DNA of 64,000 nucleotides from Macrotrachela quadricornifera (lineage: Eukaryota > Rotifera > Eurotatoria > Philodinida > Philodinidae), in the NCBI GenBank assembly GCA_022393335.1, contig JAJEKB010017741.1, forward strand, positions 118,554 to 182,553, written 5' to 3'. Positions 20,256 through 31,320 of the stretch are shown here, piece after piece (the stretch's first letter is position 1; every line of letters starts with the position of its first letter). Both the position numbers and the translations under genes were made by a program. The notes below the pieces were generated by a model. It saw nothing but the letters and a program-made list of their open reading frames with translations, was not told where the DNA came from and did no database searches.

Positions 20256-22633
20256 TTACAATTTCTTTTTTACAATATCAACGTTATTTCTATACATTTG
20301 AAGGTTAGGGTGATTTGATGATAATGAATGTTCTACAATATCGACTGCACGTTTACAATACGAAAGTGCTTTCGAGTATTCACCCATGTTGTCATACACC
20401 AAACCGATGTTGTTGTAGGACATAGCCAAATCAGGATGATTTGCAGGAAGTGACTTTTTATCGATTTCAAAGGCTTTTTCATAATACGAAAGTGCTTTCG
20501 AGTATTCACCCATGTTTTTATAGACATTACCGATGTTGTTGTAGGGCGAAGCCAAACTCGGATGATTTGCGGGAAGTGATTGTTGTTGAATTTTAAGGGC
20601 TTTTTCATAATACGAAAGTGCTTTCGAATATTCGCCCATGTTGTCATACACCAAACCGATGTTGTTGTAGGACATAGCCAAACTAGGATGATTTGCGGGA
20701 AGTGATTGTTGTCGAATTTCAAGGGCTTTTTCATGAGACGAAAGTGCTTTCGAATATTCACTCATGTTGTCATACACTAAACCGATGTTGTTGTAGGACA
20801 TAGCCAAACTAGGATGATTTGCAGGAAGTGATTGTTGTCGAATTTCAAGGGCATTTTCATGAGACAAAAGTGCTTTCGAGTATTCACCCATGTTGTCATA
20901 CACCAAACCGATGTTGTTGTAGGACATAGCCAAATCAGGATGATTTGCAGGAAGTGACTTTTTATCGATTTCAAAGGCTTTTTCGTAATATGAAAGTGCT
21001 TTCGAGTATTCGCCAATGTTGTCATACACCAAACCGATGTTGTTGTAGGACCCAGCCAACATAGGATGATCTTCAGGAAGTGATTCTTGTCGAATTTTAA
21101 GGGCATTTTCATAATACAAAAGTGCTTTCGAGCGTTCACCCAGACTGCTATACACAACACCAATATAGTTGTATAGCTGACCCAAATCAGGATGATTTGA
21201 AGGAAGAATATTTTTATAGATTTGAAGTGATTTTTCTGAGAAATCAATTGCTTCTTGATATTCTCCTTGCATATATTTTATCCATACAAGATCCTTATAA
21301 ATATTTCCTTTTTCCCTTTCATCAGTTGTTTGTTCAAGAAGAACTTCATAAACTTCTTGAGCCTTTTTGGGTTGACCAATTTTATATAGTAATTTACCCA
21401 ATTGAGCCCATCCTGTAGATCCTTCAGTTTCTTCTCGTATACGATCAGTAAGTATACGACGATCTTTATCATTATCACTGATAAGAGATAAATCCACTTG
21501 AAAGAGACGAGAATTACCATTCAGTTGCTTAATATCAGCAATACGAAGTAGTGTGTGCATGGAGAAGAGAACTTCATCTTCATCTGGACAATAGATAATA
21601 CCTTTGATGGTATCGAAAGATTGATAGTCATGACGAAAAGGATGCCCACCGAGTCGGGATTAGAAAGAGCATTGTAAGCGAAAGGCAGAGAAACTTGACG
21701 ATCTTTGCTGGTGGATAAAAAATTGTTAAAAGACATTAGACCACCTTTGTTATTCTTCAATTGATTAAAATCTGTTTTAGATAAGCCTTGACCACGATAA
21801 ACAGGGAAAGTTGTAGCATTGTGATGAGAATGATGACCAAATTGTTCTTTATGTAATTGGTCGATCTTTCGATGTAAATCATCGATGAAAAATCCCATTT
21901 TAATCATAATATCTCCATCCATTGTTCGAAGACCACGATTGAGCATTGGATATAGAAATGATTCATGTGTGTACCACCAAATTGGACTTTTATCATGATA
22001 GCTTTGTTCCAACTCTTTGACATTGATCAATTCTTGTTTATTGTCAACGAAGGCATCTTCACAGTAATCAATAAATTCATTAAAATGTTTTTCTTCAAAT
22101 TTGATGGATAATAAGATTTCTTTGAAGATTTGTGTATACATAAAAGTTGGATCTAATTGATCCAACTTTGTATTCGATATATCATCACTTGTATTCATAA
22201 TGCTCATGGATATTAAATTTTTTTCACATTGTTGAGCTGCTTCTTTAAGAGCAGCACAAATTGAGGTGATTTCTGTGAATACACCCCGAATTTTTGACCA
22301 TTCTTTAGCCCATTTTTCGTGGTATTTTTTATTATCACAAAAGATAAAAATAGAATCTACTTGGGACATATTGTGAATATGAGGCACGATATGTTCACCA
22401 AGTGAACCAGATATAATCATACATACCTTTTCCTGGTTATTAGTTTTCAGAAATTGTATACATTCTTGTCCATCAGTGATTGTATTAACGTTGTTTACTA
22501 CACGGCGTAGTTGTGCTACAGTGTTTCGGCAATCAGCATTATGTTCTTCGTCAATATTTTTATCTAACCAAATGAGAAGAACATTTTGTACCATTTTGAT
22601 GTTAATTCGTCGACGTTCAGTTGCATCTTTCAA
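20256..22633 (-). pseudogene. ADP-ribosyltransferase with N-terminal alpha/beta domain and C-terminal TPRs; one frameshift
   Basis: Two overlapping frames make one gene. The first (22633 to about 21620) starts with a VLLIWLDKNID...MIISGSLG domain (residues 15-135) that resembles receiver/TIR-like alpha/beta folds. An ART domain follows with Arg280 (FPVYRGQG) and the Ser-Thr-Ser motif (LSTSK, 307-309). The -1 step needed to continue falls at about 21611-21625. Beyond it the second frame (to 20256) encodes the catalytic Glu-x-Glu (DEDEVLF), then seven full and partial 42-residue TPRs of the kinesin-light-chain type, very alike at DNA level (126-bp period). A single missing base would explain it; assembly or sequencing error is possible. 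R-S-ExE marks arginine-type mono-ARTs. TPRs suggest protein-partner binding. This ART-TPR architecture is, as I recall, common in bdelloid rotifers. Confidence 0.8.
20333..21180 (-). repeat. 126-bp tandem repeat encoding the TPRs
   Basis: Seven or so near-identical 126-bp units, each including 'ccaaaccgatgttgttgtagg' and 'cgaaagtgctttcga'-like segments. The high similarity between units suggests recent homogenisation by unequal exchange or gene conversion, and makes the locus prone to assembly collapse. Confidence 0.85.
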
Positions 22634-22874
22634 TGTTATTCAAATATTTCATATTAGCGAATGGCTCACAATACAAGGGGGTATCAATATTTTTTTAAAT
22701 ATCTTTTTAGTTTTTCATAATTTCAACCTAAATGTTTTTTTTTTCAAAAGATTCAATATTTAATACTTTTCAAAATCTTGTATAAACCGATGTTATAAAA
22801 GCAAAAGCAAATAAAAACTACTGGAATAAATTTGTGAATATGTCTTTCAAAGTAGCAATGATAATTCTCTAATA
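22634..22874. other. upstream region of the ART-TPR gene
   Basis: Short AT-rich gap between the ART start codon and the foldback MITE at 22875. No clear promoter element seen. Confidence 0.4.
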
Positions 22875-23804
22875 CTTAGGGTAGTCCAAAAGTAGTGAGG
22901 GAGGTACTTTTTTTATTACAGAAAGCCTTAAAAGAATCTCTTTATTTATGAACACAAAGAGCGTCTTTTGCTCTACCTTTTCATGCTGTTTGATCATTAT
23001 TCAATTAATATCATAATAATTAAATTTCGATAAGAACTATTTTTGTTAATCACTATCTGTTAGCATTTAGGTCATAAACGGTGTGGTACTTTTGCATTTC
23101 ATTTTATTACCATTTAATCTGTTGTATCAAAAAAACAAAATATACCATAAGACGCAGCGTGAAAAGCTCTACAATTTACAAAGCATCGCTTATTTTATAG
23201 TTACACTTTTTATTTTCAAAATGGACGAAATTTTGAGCTACGAAATTTCGACTTTGCGAAACCGAGATTGTTTTTTGGTAAAAGATGAGTTCCGTTTTAG
23301 TTATCTTATCTTTTTGTTATTTAATGTGATTTATTTTTAAAAAAAAACAAAATACACTGCAAGATGCAGTGTGAAAGGTTCTACAATTTATAAAAGAAAA
23401 CAATCATGAAAAGATGAGATAAAAAAAAACCGAATTCGTGTTTTACCAGAAAAAGTCTCATTTTCGCAATGTTCAAATTTGACAGCTCAAGGTTCGTCCA
23501 TTTTGAAAATAAAAAGTGCAATTATGGAATAAGCGATACTGTATAAATTGTAGAGCTTTTCACGCTGCATCTCATGATATATTTTATTTTTTGGATACAA
23601 CAGATTAAATGGTAATAGAATGATGTGAAAAGTATCGCAATTGTTATGCCCACACTCATGATCTAAATGCTACCAGATAGTGATCAAACAGCATAAAACC
23701 GTAGAGCAGAAGACGCTCTATCTGTTCATAAAAAAAAGAAATTCTTTTAAGGCTTTCTCTAAGTAAAAAAGGCATCCTTCTCACTACTTTTGGACTGCCC
23801 TAAG
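22875..23804. mobile_element. 930-bp foldback MITE, TA-flanked (Tc1/mariner-like)
   Basis: Terminal inverted repeats start CTTAGGGTAGTCCAAAAGTA on the left and, in reverse complement, CTTAGGGCAGTCCAAAAGTA on the right. Each end is flanked by TA (22873-22874 and 23805-23806). The arms continue as one long imperfect palindrome: the 'agaaagccttaaaagaat' block, the 'catgctgtttgatca' block and a 'gcagcgtgaaaagctctacaattta' block are all mirrored. No transposase ORF remains. Sequences related to its inner arm recur near 46650-46740 and 61730-61998. Confidence 0.8.
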
Positions 23805-23981
23805 TATTTATTCGTCATTTTGTAGAGCTTTTGAAATTTTGTTTTTAGAATGAAAAAAAATTTTGTTTTACAACGAAGTCTTGTAGCATCACAATCAGCA
23901 TTTTGTGTTTCTTTTTTAATTTTCAAAAACAATATATTATATTATCTTATTTTTTCATATTGACGGTACGTTATGTAACTC

Positions 23982-24605
23982 ACGAGGGAAGGGTCCCAAC
24001 TGTCCAATCGCTTTCGAGCTGAGCCTGTGTGTATTATGTAGAACCAAATGAGTTATGAATAGTCTGGAAAAAGTTCGGGCCGCTAGCATATTGCTATGGA
24101 GATACTGCACTTTTACAGTATTTTTTAAGAAATGCTGTGATCCCCCTCAGGGATACCAGAAAAACTGATTTTTGAATTTCGACTTGAAACTTTGAATAGA
24201 GACAGATCTTAATGAGAATAGTTTATTGTGAATGTTTTTGAGATTTTGTCATCTGCTTTTATCTTAAAATATGGGCATCAAATCTGCCAGTTTATAGAGA
24301 CTAGCTATTCATAACTGTATCATAAAGTAGGAAGGGCGAAAAAATCAGAAATAGTCACAGTAAACTATTTTCATTGAGGTCTATCTCTATCCAAAGTTTC
24401 AAGTCGTAATTCGAAAATCAGTTTTTCTGGTATCCCTGCGGAGGACTTCAGCATTTTTTAAAAAATACTGTAAAAATGCAATATCTCCATAGCAATAAGC
24501 CAACGGCCCGAACTTTTTTCAGACTATTCATAACTCATTTGGGTCTACATAACGCACATAGTCTCGGCTCAAAAGCGATTGGACAGTTGGGACCCTTCTC
24601 TCGTC
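23982..24605. mobile_element. foldback element, about 624 bp
   Basis: Left arm begins CACGAGGGAAGGGTCCCAAC followed by TGTCCAATCGCTTT. The right arm ends with the near-perfect mirror (AAAGCGATTGGACAGTTGGG, then ACCCTTCTCTCG). Arms of roughly 240 bp are imperfectly paired throughout, including 'ggataccagaaaaactgatt' and 'tccatagcaat' blocks. No target duplication was identified. A related element lies at 53440-53960. Confidence 0.75.
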
Positions 24606-24609
24606 AGTC

Positions 24610-26282
24610 AAAAATTATATTCTAGTGGAAAGTTTTGTTCTTCATTTAAAAGTCTCTAATTACACTACGGAATACTATGAAAACTCGATTGAATAAATAT
24701 CGTTTGTGTTTAAGTAAAAATGTCTAATTATACTAAATTCAAAGTGATGTTTAGAAACTTGATATTAAGACAACAGTTTCAGTTCATATATTTTCTCTTG
24801 TGTTTTATCGGATAATGTCCAGATGACTAAACGAAACTTAACGTTTGGAAAATTGATTATGTTACGTTTTTGCAAGATTATTCAAATAGTTTTACTAAAT
24901 TTTTCTTTCTATGACATGAATTTGTATACGGTGTAGAAAAAAATGTAAAAGATATTTGAAAAAATTCTATAACCAGCTTTTATTCTCAGCGATGCGTTAA
25001 ATAAATTTGATGAGGCGATAAAGGAATAATACTTTTGAAACAGTTGATATTTGTTCTGTTTCTTTTACATTATTAGTTTTGCCAGTAGTCGTTGATTTTT
25101 GATTGCCCATAATTTTGATGTGGGAATATTTTTAAATTTGAAATAGCTGAAAAAAATACTAGTGAAAATATGATTTAAAGTGTGATCTTTTATAGGGCAT
25201 CTACTTTGCTAGGATTTTTTATTTATTTCTCTCTGTCTCTTTTTTCGAATTATGTTTTTTTTGTTTTATTATTGTAGGATATCAGAGATCCGTTTTGCTT
25301 CCTTCGTTTAGCTCATTTCTATTTCGAATGATGAGAGAGAAAGAAAACGAGACAGAACAAGAGGATCAGAATACGAAAGACGAATAGAATGAATACAGAC
25401 AGTAACAGCTAAAATGATAAGAAGATATGTGAACAACATAGTTGTGTCATATCTCCCCATCAAGCAAAAAATGAATGTCCACACACATTCGATGATATGA
25501 GCAAAAGAAAGAAAAATAAAATTGAAAGAAGGCAAAAAAGATTAGAGAAGAACGAAAAAACGAAAACGCATTCACTGAAAAAAATGAGATAAAAGAATAG
25601 CGCACATGGTTAAAGACAAGAAGACGAATATGAGTGTAGTCTTATGATAAAAAGAAAAAAAACCAGAAGAAAAATGTTAACTGACGAAATTTTCATTTAC
25701 GAAAAGAAAACAAAGTTTAACGACGATATTTCCATTTATGGACAGAAAACTTTAATTAAGCTATTCGATTGTGAGAGTAATATTGAAATACATGATTATA
25801 TGAATAATTCAATTCTTTACTAAAAATATCAAATGTAATAGCTTCACAATAGTGTTTAACGTGAAATTGTAGAATTGAAAGATCTGGTTGAACACCACAA
25901 ACAGAGAGGTTATGCGAATATATTTTAATTTTATTGAACAAATCTAAATAAAGATTATTGAACTTATACCCTAGAATAGTTGTCGTTGATGAGTTTACTT
26001 CACGATAATATTGTTTTTTATGTTTAATCCAATTATAAACAATACGAGCTTTATTAAGAATTGGAGGTTAACGTGAATTACATTTATCAAACGAAAAATA
26101 TTAAACATCCTGAGATTGTGTGTAGACAATTGCGTGTACAGACTATTGTGTGCACAGACAATTGTGTGTAATATGAGTGAGTATTGTATGTAAATGAATA
26201 TTTTTGTCAAAAAGTGAAAGATAGTGAACAAAAAGTAGAGAAAATAACAAAAATAGATTAAGATGAACAAATCAAAGAACAA
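24610..26282. other. intergenic, no gene recognised
   Basis: AT-rich sequence with short uninformative open frames. A small tandem array near 26111-26175 repeats an 'attgtgtgtacagaca'-like unit about three times. Confidence 0.45.
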
Positions 26283-26352
26283 TTATAGCATGAATGTGTG
26301 GGAAGTCGCTTTTATTTTTTGTATATTATCATTCGTAGAGTTGTCTAAAATC
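26283..26352 (-). pseudogene. detached 3' end of the MULE transposase gene
   Basis: When the hAT-like element and one copy of its 8-bp duplication are discounted, the MULE frame at 29532 continues here. It reads about 16 more sense codons (after the shared GATTTTAG) to a TAA complementary to 26283-26285. The continuity of frame supports a simple insertion into a once longer gene. Confidence 0.7.
26345..26352. repeat. 8-bp target site duplication, left copy (CTAAAATC)
   Basis: Identical to 29524-29531 on the other side of the element. An 8-bp duplication is diagnostic of hAT-type transposition. Confidence 0.85.
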
Positions 26353-26369
26353 TAGGCATGCACCAAATC

Positions 26370-26520
26370 CAAAACTAGTTTTGAAGTTTTGGTTTCGAAT
26401 TTTGGTTTTGAAATGGTTTTGGTTTTGGGGGTTTTGGTTTTGACATAGTTTTGGTTTTGATACAGTTTTGGTTTTGAAAGTTTTGGTTTTGACACTATAG
26501 GTTTTGGTTTTGAAATACGT
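26370..26520. repeat. subterminal GGTTTTG repeats, left end of the hAT-like element
   Basis: About eight copies of a GTTTTGGTTTTGA-like unit with variable spacing. The inverted counterpart is at 29425-29495. Confidence 0.8.
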
Positions 26521-28689
26521 GAAAAAAATAAAGCTTGACCATGATAAATTCACAAGTTGCTCTTATAAACTTGAATATTGTTACTCCTTTTGACAAGTTT
26601 TTTGACATAATATTAGATACACAATTAATTTTGTTCATTTCAATTCATAGAAGGTACATTTTTACAATATGTAGAATTTTTTGAGGAATGATTCTGATAC
26701 AGTCCTTAGTAGAAGTTAGTCTTTCCCATTGTTTTTTTAACAAATCCTCTATATTTTGTTCTAAAAGACGACCTTGTGTCAAGTTTACCTCTAATGTAGT
26801 TTTCTTAGAATTAAAATAAAATGGTTTCTTTCGATGCTATATCACTCACAATGTCTTTTCATATGTGTTGCTAGTTACAAACAAAGCACGTACGTATATA
26901 TACGACGAATGTTTCCAAGTGCTAAGCTCACCTTTCCCAGCTTTGTACTATTCAGCTTTATCGACTACATTTGCAGTGCTGGAATGTTTCACAACAGAAT
27001 CAAGCTGTTCAATTGATTTACAGAATACAACCAATGAAGAACGGGTTTGCTCAATGTTCCGATTAAAGCAGCAACTCTTTTAAGAGAAAGTGTATTAGTT
27101 CAGATCGATGAAAATCTAGTGTTAAACTCAATTGTATCTTAGTTTTTGATGGACATGGCCCTGATCCAATTTGTCATATTTAATATTTGTTGATATTACA
27201 AAAAAAGAAAAGACTTTTCGAAATCTCCATTGAGTCGCACATAACAACAAGTATTGAACGACGTATATAATTTGTTGTACTAGATTTTGTCTAATAACGG
27301 TATATTCTCTTTGCGACAATTGAAAAGTTTAATACTTTCATTTGTAAACCTTCTATTCAACATTACTCGAAGATTTTCTTGTTCGTGTTAGACTGTTATA
27401 ATTGACAGAAGGACGAAATGATGGAGGTGCCACACATCGAATTCTAGAGATTTATCATATTGAGATACGTGCTTGAAGTTGGAGTTGAATTTTGGTCTGA
27501 TTTAGGTTTGTCTTGATATGTCATGTTTAAACTTCGGTGGAAATTGACATGCGGCATTTGGATTTGGTACGGATTCAATGAAATAAGGAGTTAAACACTA
27601 GTGCTTTACTTCAATATAAAACCAGATATTTATAAAAATATTTTAGGACTGGTTTCAAAGTTTTACTATTTGAATTTGAATCTACTCATAGACGATAATA
27701 GTTTTCGTAGCTTCGATTCATGGGTATCTACGAAGTTGCAAACTATTTATGTGAAGTTGTTCTAAACGCAAACCCACGCACTTATATTGCCTCCAAACGT
27801 AAGCCTAAGCCTTCAAATTTAAATCTAAGTATTCATATCCAGATCTGAATCAAAATCTTAAGGATTGCATTTCAAATTAATCTTCTATTCAAGATTTGTT
27901 GTAACTGTGTGGAACAAACTATGAAATATAATTTATAGTTTATAGTTTAATGCATATCGTATCTCATATTTGTTTGATATTTTCACCATTGTAAGAGTCT
28001 GCTCGATAGATAGTACTAACTTTATAAGGAAACGAAAATCTTTCTAACACTTTTATAATGGAAATATCAAGATAAAGCTGCTATCCATTGAGAATTTTTA
28101 AGAGCCAATTAATTATAGCTCATAAAAGTAAGCCGATTTTTTTGATGGCAAATCCAATTACTTCGGTCTAAATTTAATTTACAATTATAGACTTATTTTT
28201 TATGACGAAAACCGAATAACTTCAACAAAAAAAGAAATACTACACGATTTTTATTATACAGCAAGTATCTATGATTCTTGGTTTTATTTCGAAGAAAACT
28301 AGATGTTTATTAGTTAAAGATTTTGACGGATATATTGCTTTATTAGTAAAGTTGTAAAAACTCATACGAGTAAACTAATGTTGTATACTAAAGACGAATA
28401 ATAAAAGCGAAAACAATCAGTCGGTTTAAACTAACAATTCTTTTTTTTGATTTAATACCTAATATACATAAACTCTTAAAGTGCGAATAATGTGAACTGA
28501 ATGCTCACGGAGCAAAGTAGCCGCGGATCTAAAAATAATCTCTAGAGTATATTACACGTAATCTATATATATAATGTCGAGTGTCACGTCTGATCACTCT
28601 CTCATTGGTCAATTTTTTCGATCAATCAGATTTCAAGGCCAATGATTAAAGGCGGAATCACCAACAAATGGATATATGATCCGCACTAT

Positions 28690-28830
28690 TATAGAGGAGT
28701 ACTCCTATCTCCTCAAATACTATACTATGGAGTTACCCTTAGGTCCTCAAGAGCTATTATATGAGGGTATCCCTAGGTCCTCAACTACTATATATTGGGA
28801 GTATCCTTCGGTCCCCATTTGCTATATTAA
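28690..28830 (+). repeat. minisatellite of about 33-36 bp units
   Basis: Four degenerate units contain 'gtatccctaggtcctcaa' followed by 'ctactatata'-like sequence. A 73-residue open frame across them merely reflects the repeat. Confidence 0.6.
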
Positions 28831-28971
28831 GACTAGGAATGACACTTTCGCTTTTCTGATAGTCGGAAAACTGGTCAATCAAATGGCAGCAAATTGAAAC
28901 TTGCTTATTGTATGGGTAACCAAGAGAGATTCTATGAGGACTTTTGTAGAACATCCTTGATAACCTCAGAT

Positions 28972-29210
28972 TAGCCCAAACAACCCAATATTACATAAGG
29001 ATAATAGTTGAACTCTAATATCGGCCAATGGTACATACAAGATTTCAGCCAATCAGATTTCAGCAAACGATTTCTCTGCTAGTATTCGGACGAAGCATGG
29101 CCACGTTCGGGCCATTTAGGGGTTATCAAGAGGTGTCTTTAATATGGTCCGAACAACCCTATGTTTTATATGGATGACAGTCGAAGTCTAATATTGGCCC
29201 ATGGTATATA
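28972..29210 (+). repeat. pair of about 70-bp direct repeats
   Basis: 28972-29042 and 29136-29210 share 'aacaaccc.at.tt', 'agt.gaa.tctaatat.ggcc.atggta.atacaag' in order. The second ends in a short 'acaag' microsatellite. Confidence 0.6.
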
Positions 29211-29424
29211 CAAGACAAGACAAGACAAGCCCACCTCCTTGTGGTGTTTCATGGGTAATCCAAACGGGCTTCTGGACATTTCTTATGAACCACATGATAT
29301 GCGATAAAAATACTCCGCCTAGAAACGAAAAAAACCGTACAATTTGCACATGATATAGCTAGTTTCAAATAAACAAATATACTCACGTTTACAAGAAACT
29401 AAATAAATTTTTCAAAAATAATGT

Positions 29425-29495
29425 GAAAACCAAAACTTAGCGTCAAAACCAAAACTCTCAAAACCAAAACTATTCCAAAACCAAAACTTCAAACC
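29425..29495. repeat. subterminal AAAACCAAAACT repeats, right end of the hAT-like element
   Basis: About four copies of CAAAACCAAAACT in inverted orientation relative to 26370-26520. Confidence 0.8.
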
Positions 29496-30586
29496 TTCAA
29501 GTTTTGGATTTGGTGCATGCCTACTAAAATCCGTAAAACTCGGGATGCTGTTTGTTGAGTTTTGACTCTCTTTGGTTTTGGTACGAGACCTGTTACTATT
29601 TGAGTAATTTCACTGTCTACGTATGATTGCTCTGTTTGAAGATCATTCAAAAAACGCCAAAATCCAGGATGGGCTGAATCTACGATATTGTTTAGTTGTC
29701 GGTGCCATCTTTCGATGGCATTATTCGTATGATCAAACTGGTTCCTTAACAAATGGTGTACATTCCAAAATGTGATTGGAAATGTTGGACTTGTCCTTCT
29801 GTTGCGACTTCGAAATCTACCGATATTATAATCTTCAAAATAATTGTAAATGGGATCAAGATCTGGAATGTGTAGATCACCAATATCTTCAAATGCTAAA
29901 TAGATGTCATTTGTTTCCAAAAAAGCTAATTCAGGAAGCATTCGTACTGCATGTGCATATTCTTCATCGTTTCCATATTGAGTTGTAAAACCTGATTTTT
30001 GAACTTGTCGATAGATGTTTTGTGTTAAATGAAAGAAACAAGCATGAATGATTGATTGAGGCCAACAGGAATTGATGGCTTTCATTGCTTCTAATTCGAA
30101 ATCGATGAGAAATGAACTAGGATTGAATAGTGGCCTTAATGATATCATAGTATCGTAAACCCTCTTGTAATTTCCTTCGTCTTTGCGAGGCATAAGAACA
30201 TAAGCCAATGGAATGATATTGCCTTGTACTGAACCATGAATTGAGTATAATTGGTAAAAAAGCTCAGGGACGACCTTGAATGTGCCATCCATATACACGT
30301 CTATACAGGATTGAAGTAGATTAAGTTGTTGGTTTGTTGCAAATATTAAAAAACGGTCCGAATCTTGATTCCCTGAGTCGTATTGTAAAAACTGTTCTTT
30401 TTTCTTTGTAAGAGCAAATGAATTGTTTACTTGTATTTCTAATATTGACCGAGGATTTGCTGAAAAATTTAGATTTGCAGCACGTTGTCGGCATACGATA
30501 CGTTTCATGTTGTTAATAGGCGGAAGCTGGCTTAAGACTGCAGTAGATACAGTGGCAACATGAAATAGAGTCAAACGATTTAGAGA
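29489..30586 (-). pseudogene. MULE (Mutator-like) transposase, 3' end replaced by hAT insertion
   Basis: Open frame of about 361 residues (from a TTG; the true exon probably starts at an acceptor TTATAG before 30586). It has a MULE DDE core: Asp96 in VYMDGTFKVVP, Asp158 in LIDFELEAMK, a C-x2-H motif (Cys179, His182 in ACFFHLTQN) and Glu288 in NAIERWHRQ. Residues after about 350 (VGMHQIQNLKV) are read from the hAT-like element, whose terminal repeat contributes the stop. The original tail lies at 26283-26352. Upstream, an exon-like segment (30732-30803) has good splice signals, but I could not join a phase-consistent start, and no FLYWCH finger or MULE terminal repeats were seen. The catalytic core is intact, so partial activity or domestication cannot be excluded. 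Confidence 0.75.
29524..29531. repeat. 8-bp target site duplication, right copy (CTAAAATC)
   Basis: Matches 26345-26352 and directly abuts the TAGGCATGC end. Confidence 0.85.
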
Positions 30587-31320
30587 CTATAACAAGGACA
30601 TTTGTTACTAAAATTGACAACTTGGTATGATAGTATACGTCAATGATTATTTTTATGATTTAATTAAGAGAATTTTTTTTTTATTTCTTATGTATTGCAA
30701 AAATATTTTGGAATATTAATATTTTACGTACCTTGTTCGTGCAAAGTGCTTCTAACACTGGTGTAGAAAACATGTGTAGACAAAGTATCTGTTGAACTTT
30801 GTACTGCAAATAAATATACAATATTTAGACAATTAAGAAGAATATGATAATAAAAATAGAATTTACTCATATTCGGAATTGTTGTTGGTATTTGTTGTAA
30901 TGTCGTAGCTTTATCTACATACATTAAACAATATTATTTAACTTAATAATGATTTAAATAATAGATTCGTTCAAGTTTGATTCATCGCTTATCCCTATTA
31001 TTTGTACAGTTTTTATAGAAACGTTACTTTATACTAAGAATTTATAATTGTTCGTCATGAAACTCTGGAAGATCGCTATCCAAACTATATTTTAGAGTGA
31101 GTAGGTAAGACAATATTTTCTGGTTGTAGAACATGGATTTTAATTTTTAGTGAATTAAAAAACTGAAAAGTAAGAGTGTTTTATTAGACAAACTTTGAAA
31201 AATGGAACTATGGAATATATTTCCATCTACCAGAAGCAAAACAAAGATATGATTAAATTATTTACTGTGCTGTACCATTAAAAAAAACTATAATCTCATG
31301 TCTAAAGAATTGCAAATATA
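30587..31320. other. upstream part of the MULE gene and intergenic
   Basis: Contains candidate minus-strand exons of the MULE gene: 30732-30803 with acceptor TTTGCAG and donor GGTACGT, and an ATG-containing segment near 30868-30924. Joined in the obvious way their phases do not agree with the MULE frame, so the 5' structure stays open. Confidence 0.4.

Larger units (their letters stand above)
26353..29523. mobile_element. non-autonomous hAT-like element inserted in a MULE gene
   Basis: A 3171-bp element. Both ends read inward as TAGGCATGCACCAAATCCAA, and the match extends to 24 bp. It is flanked by the 8-bp duplication CTAAAATC. Just inside each end is a dense array of GGTTTTGGTTTTGA-type repeats (26370-26520) and the inverted AAAACCAAAACT form (29425-29495), as expected of subterminal transposase-binding repeats. 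The interior holds only short open frames with no recognisable transposase, a minisatellite (28690-28830) and a separate duplicated block (28972-29042 and 29136-29210). It interrupts the minus-strand MULE gene and supplies its present stop codon. Confidence 0.85.

Noticed and set aside
20333..21247. 142- and 156-residue repetitive ORFs overlapping the TPR region
   Set aside because: Same-strand shadow frames of the 126-bp TPR repeats.
21570..21610. An 18-bp GT...AG segment near the ART frameshift that might be read as an intron
   Set aside because: Far too short to splice, and its length is a multiple of three, so it would not repair the frame.
26370..26520. GGTTTTG repeats considered as telomeric sequence
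   Set aside because: Irregular spacing, an inverted counterpart at 29425-29495 and adjacency to terminal inverted repeats fit transposon subterminal repeats better.
28676..28897. 73-residue ORF inside the hAT-like element
   Set aside because: Created by the 33-36 bp minisatellite; not a transposase.
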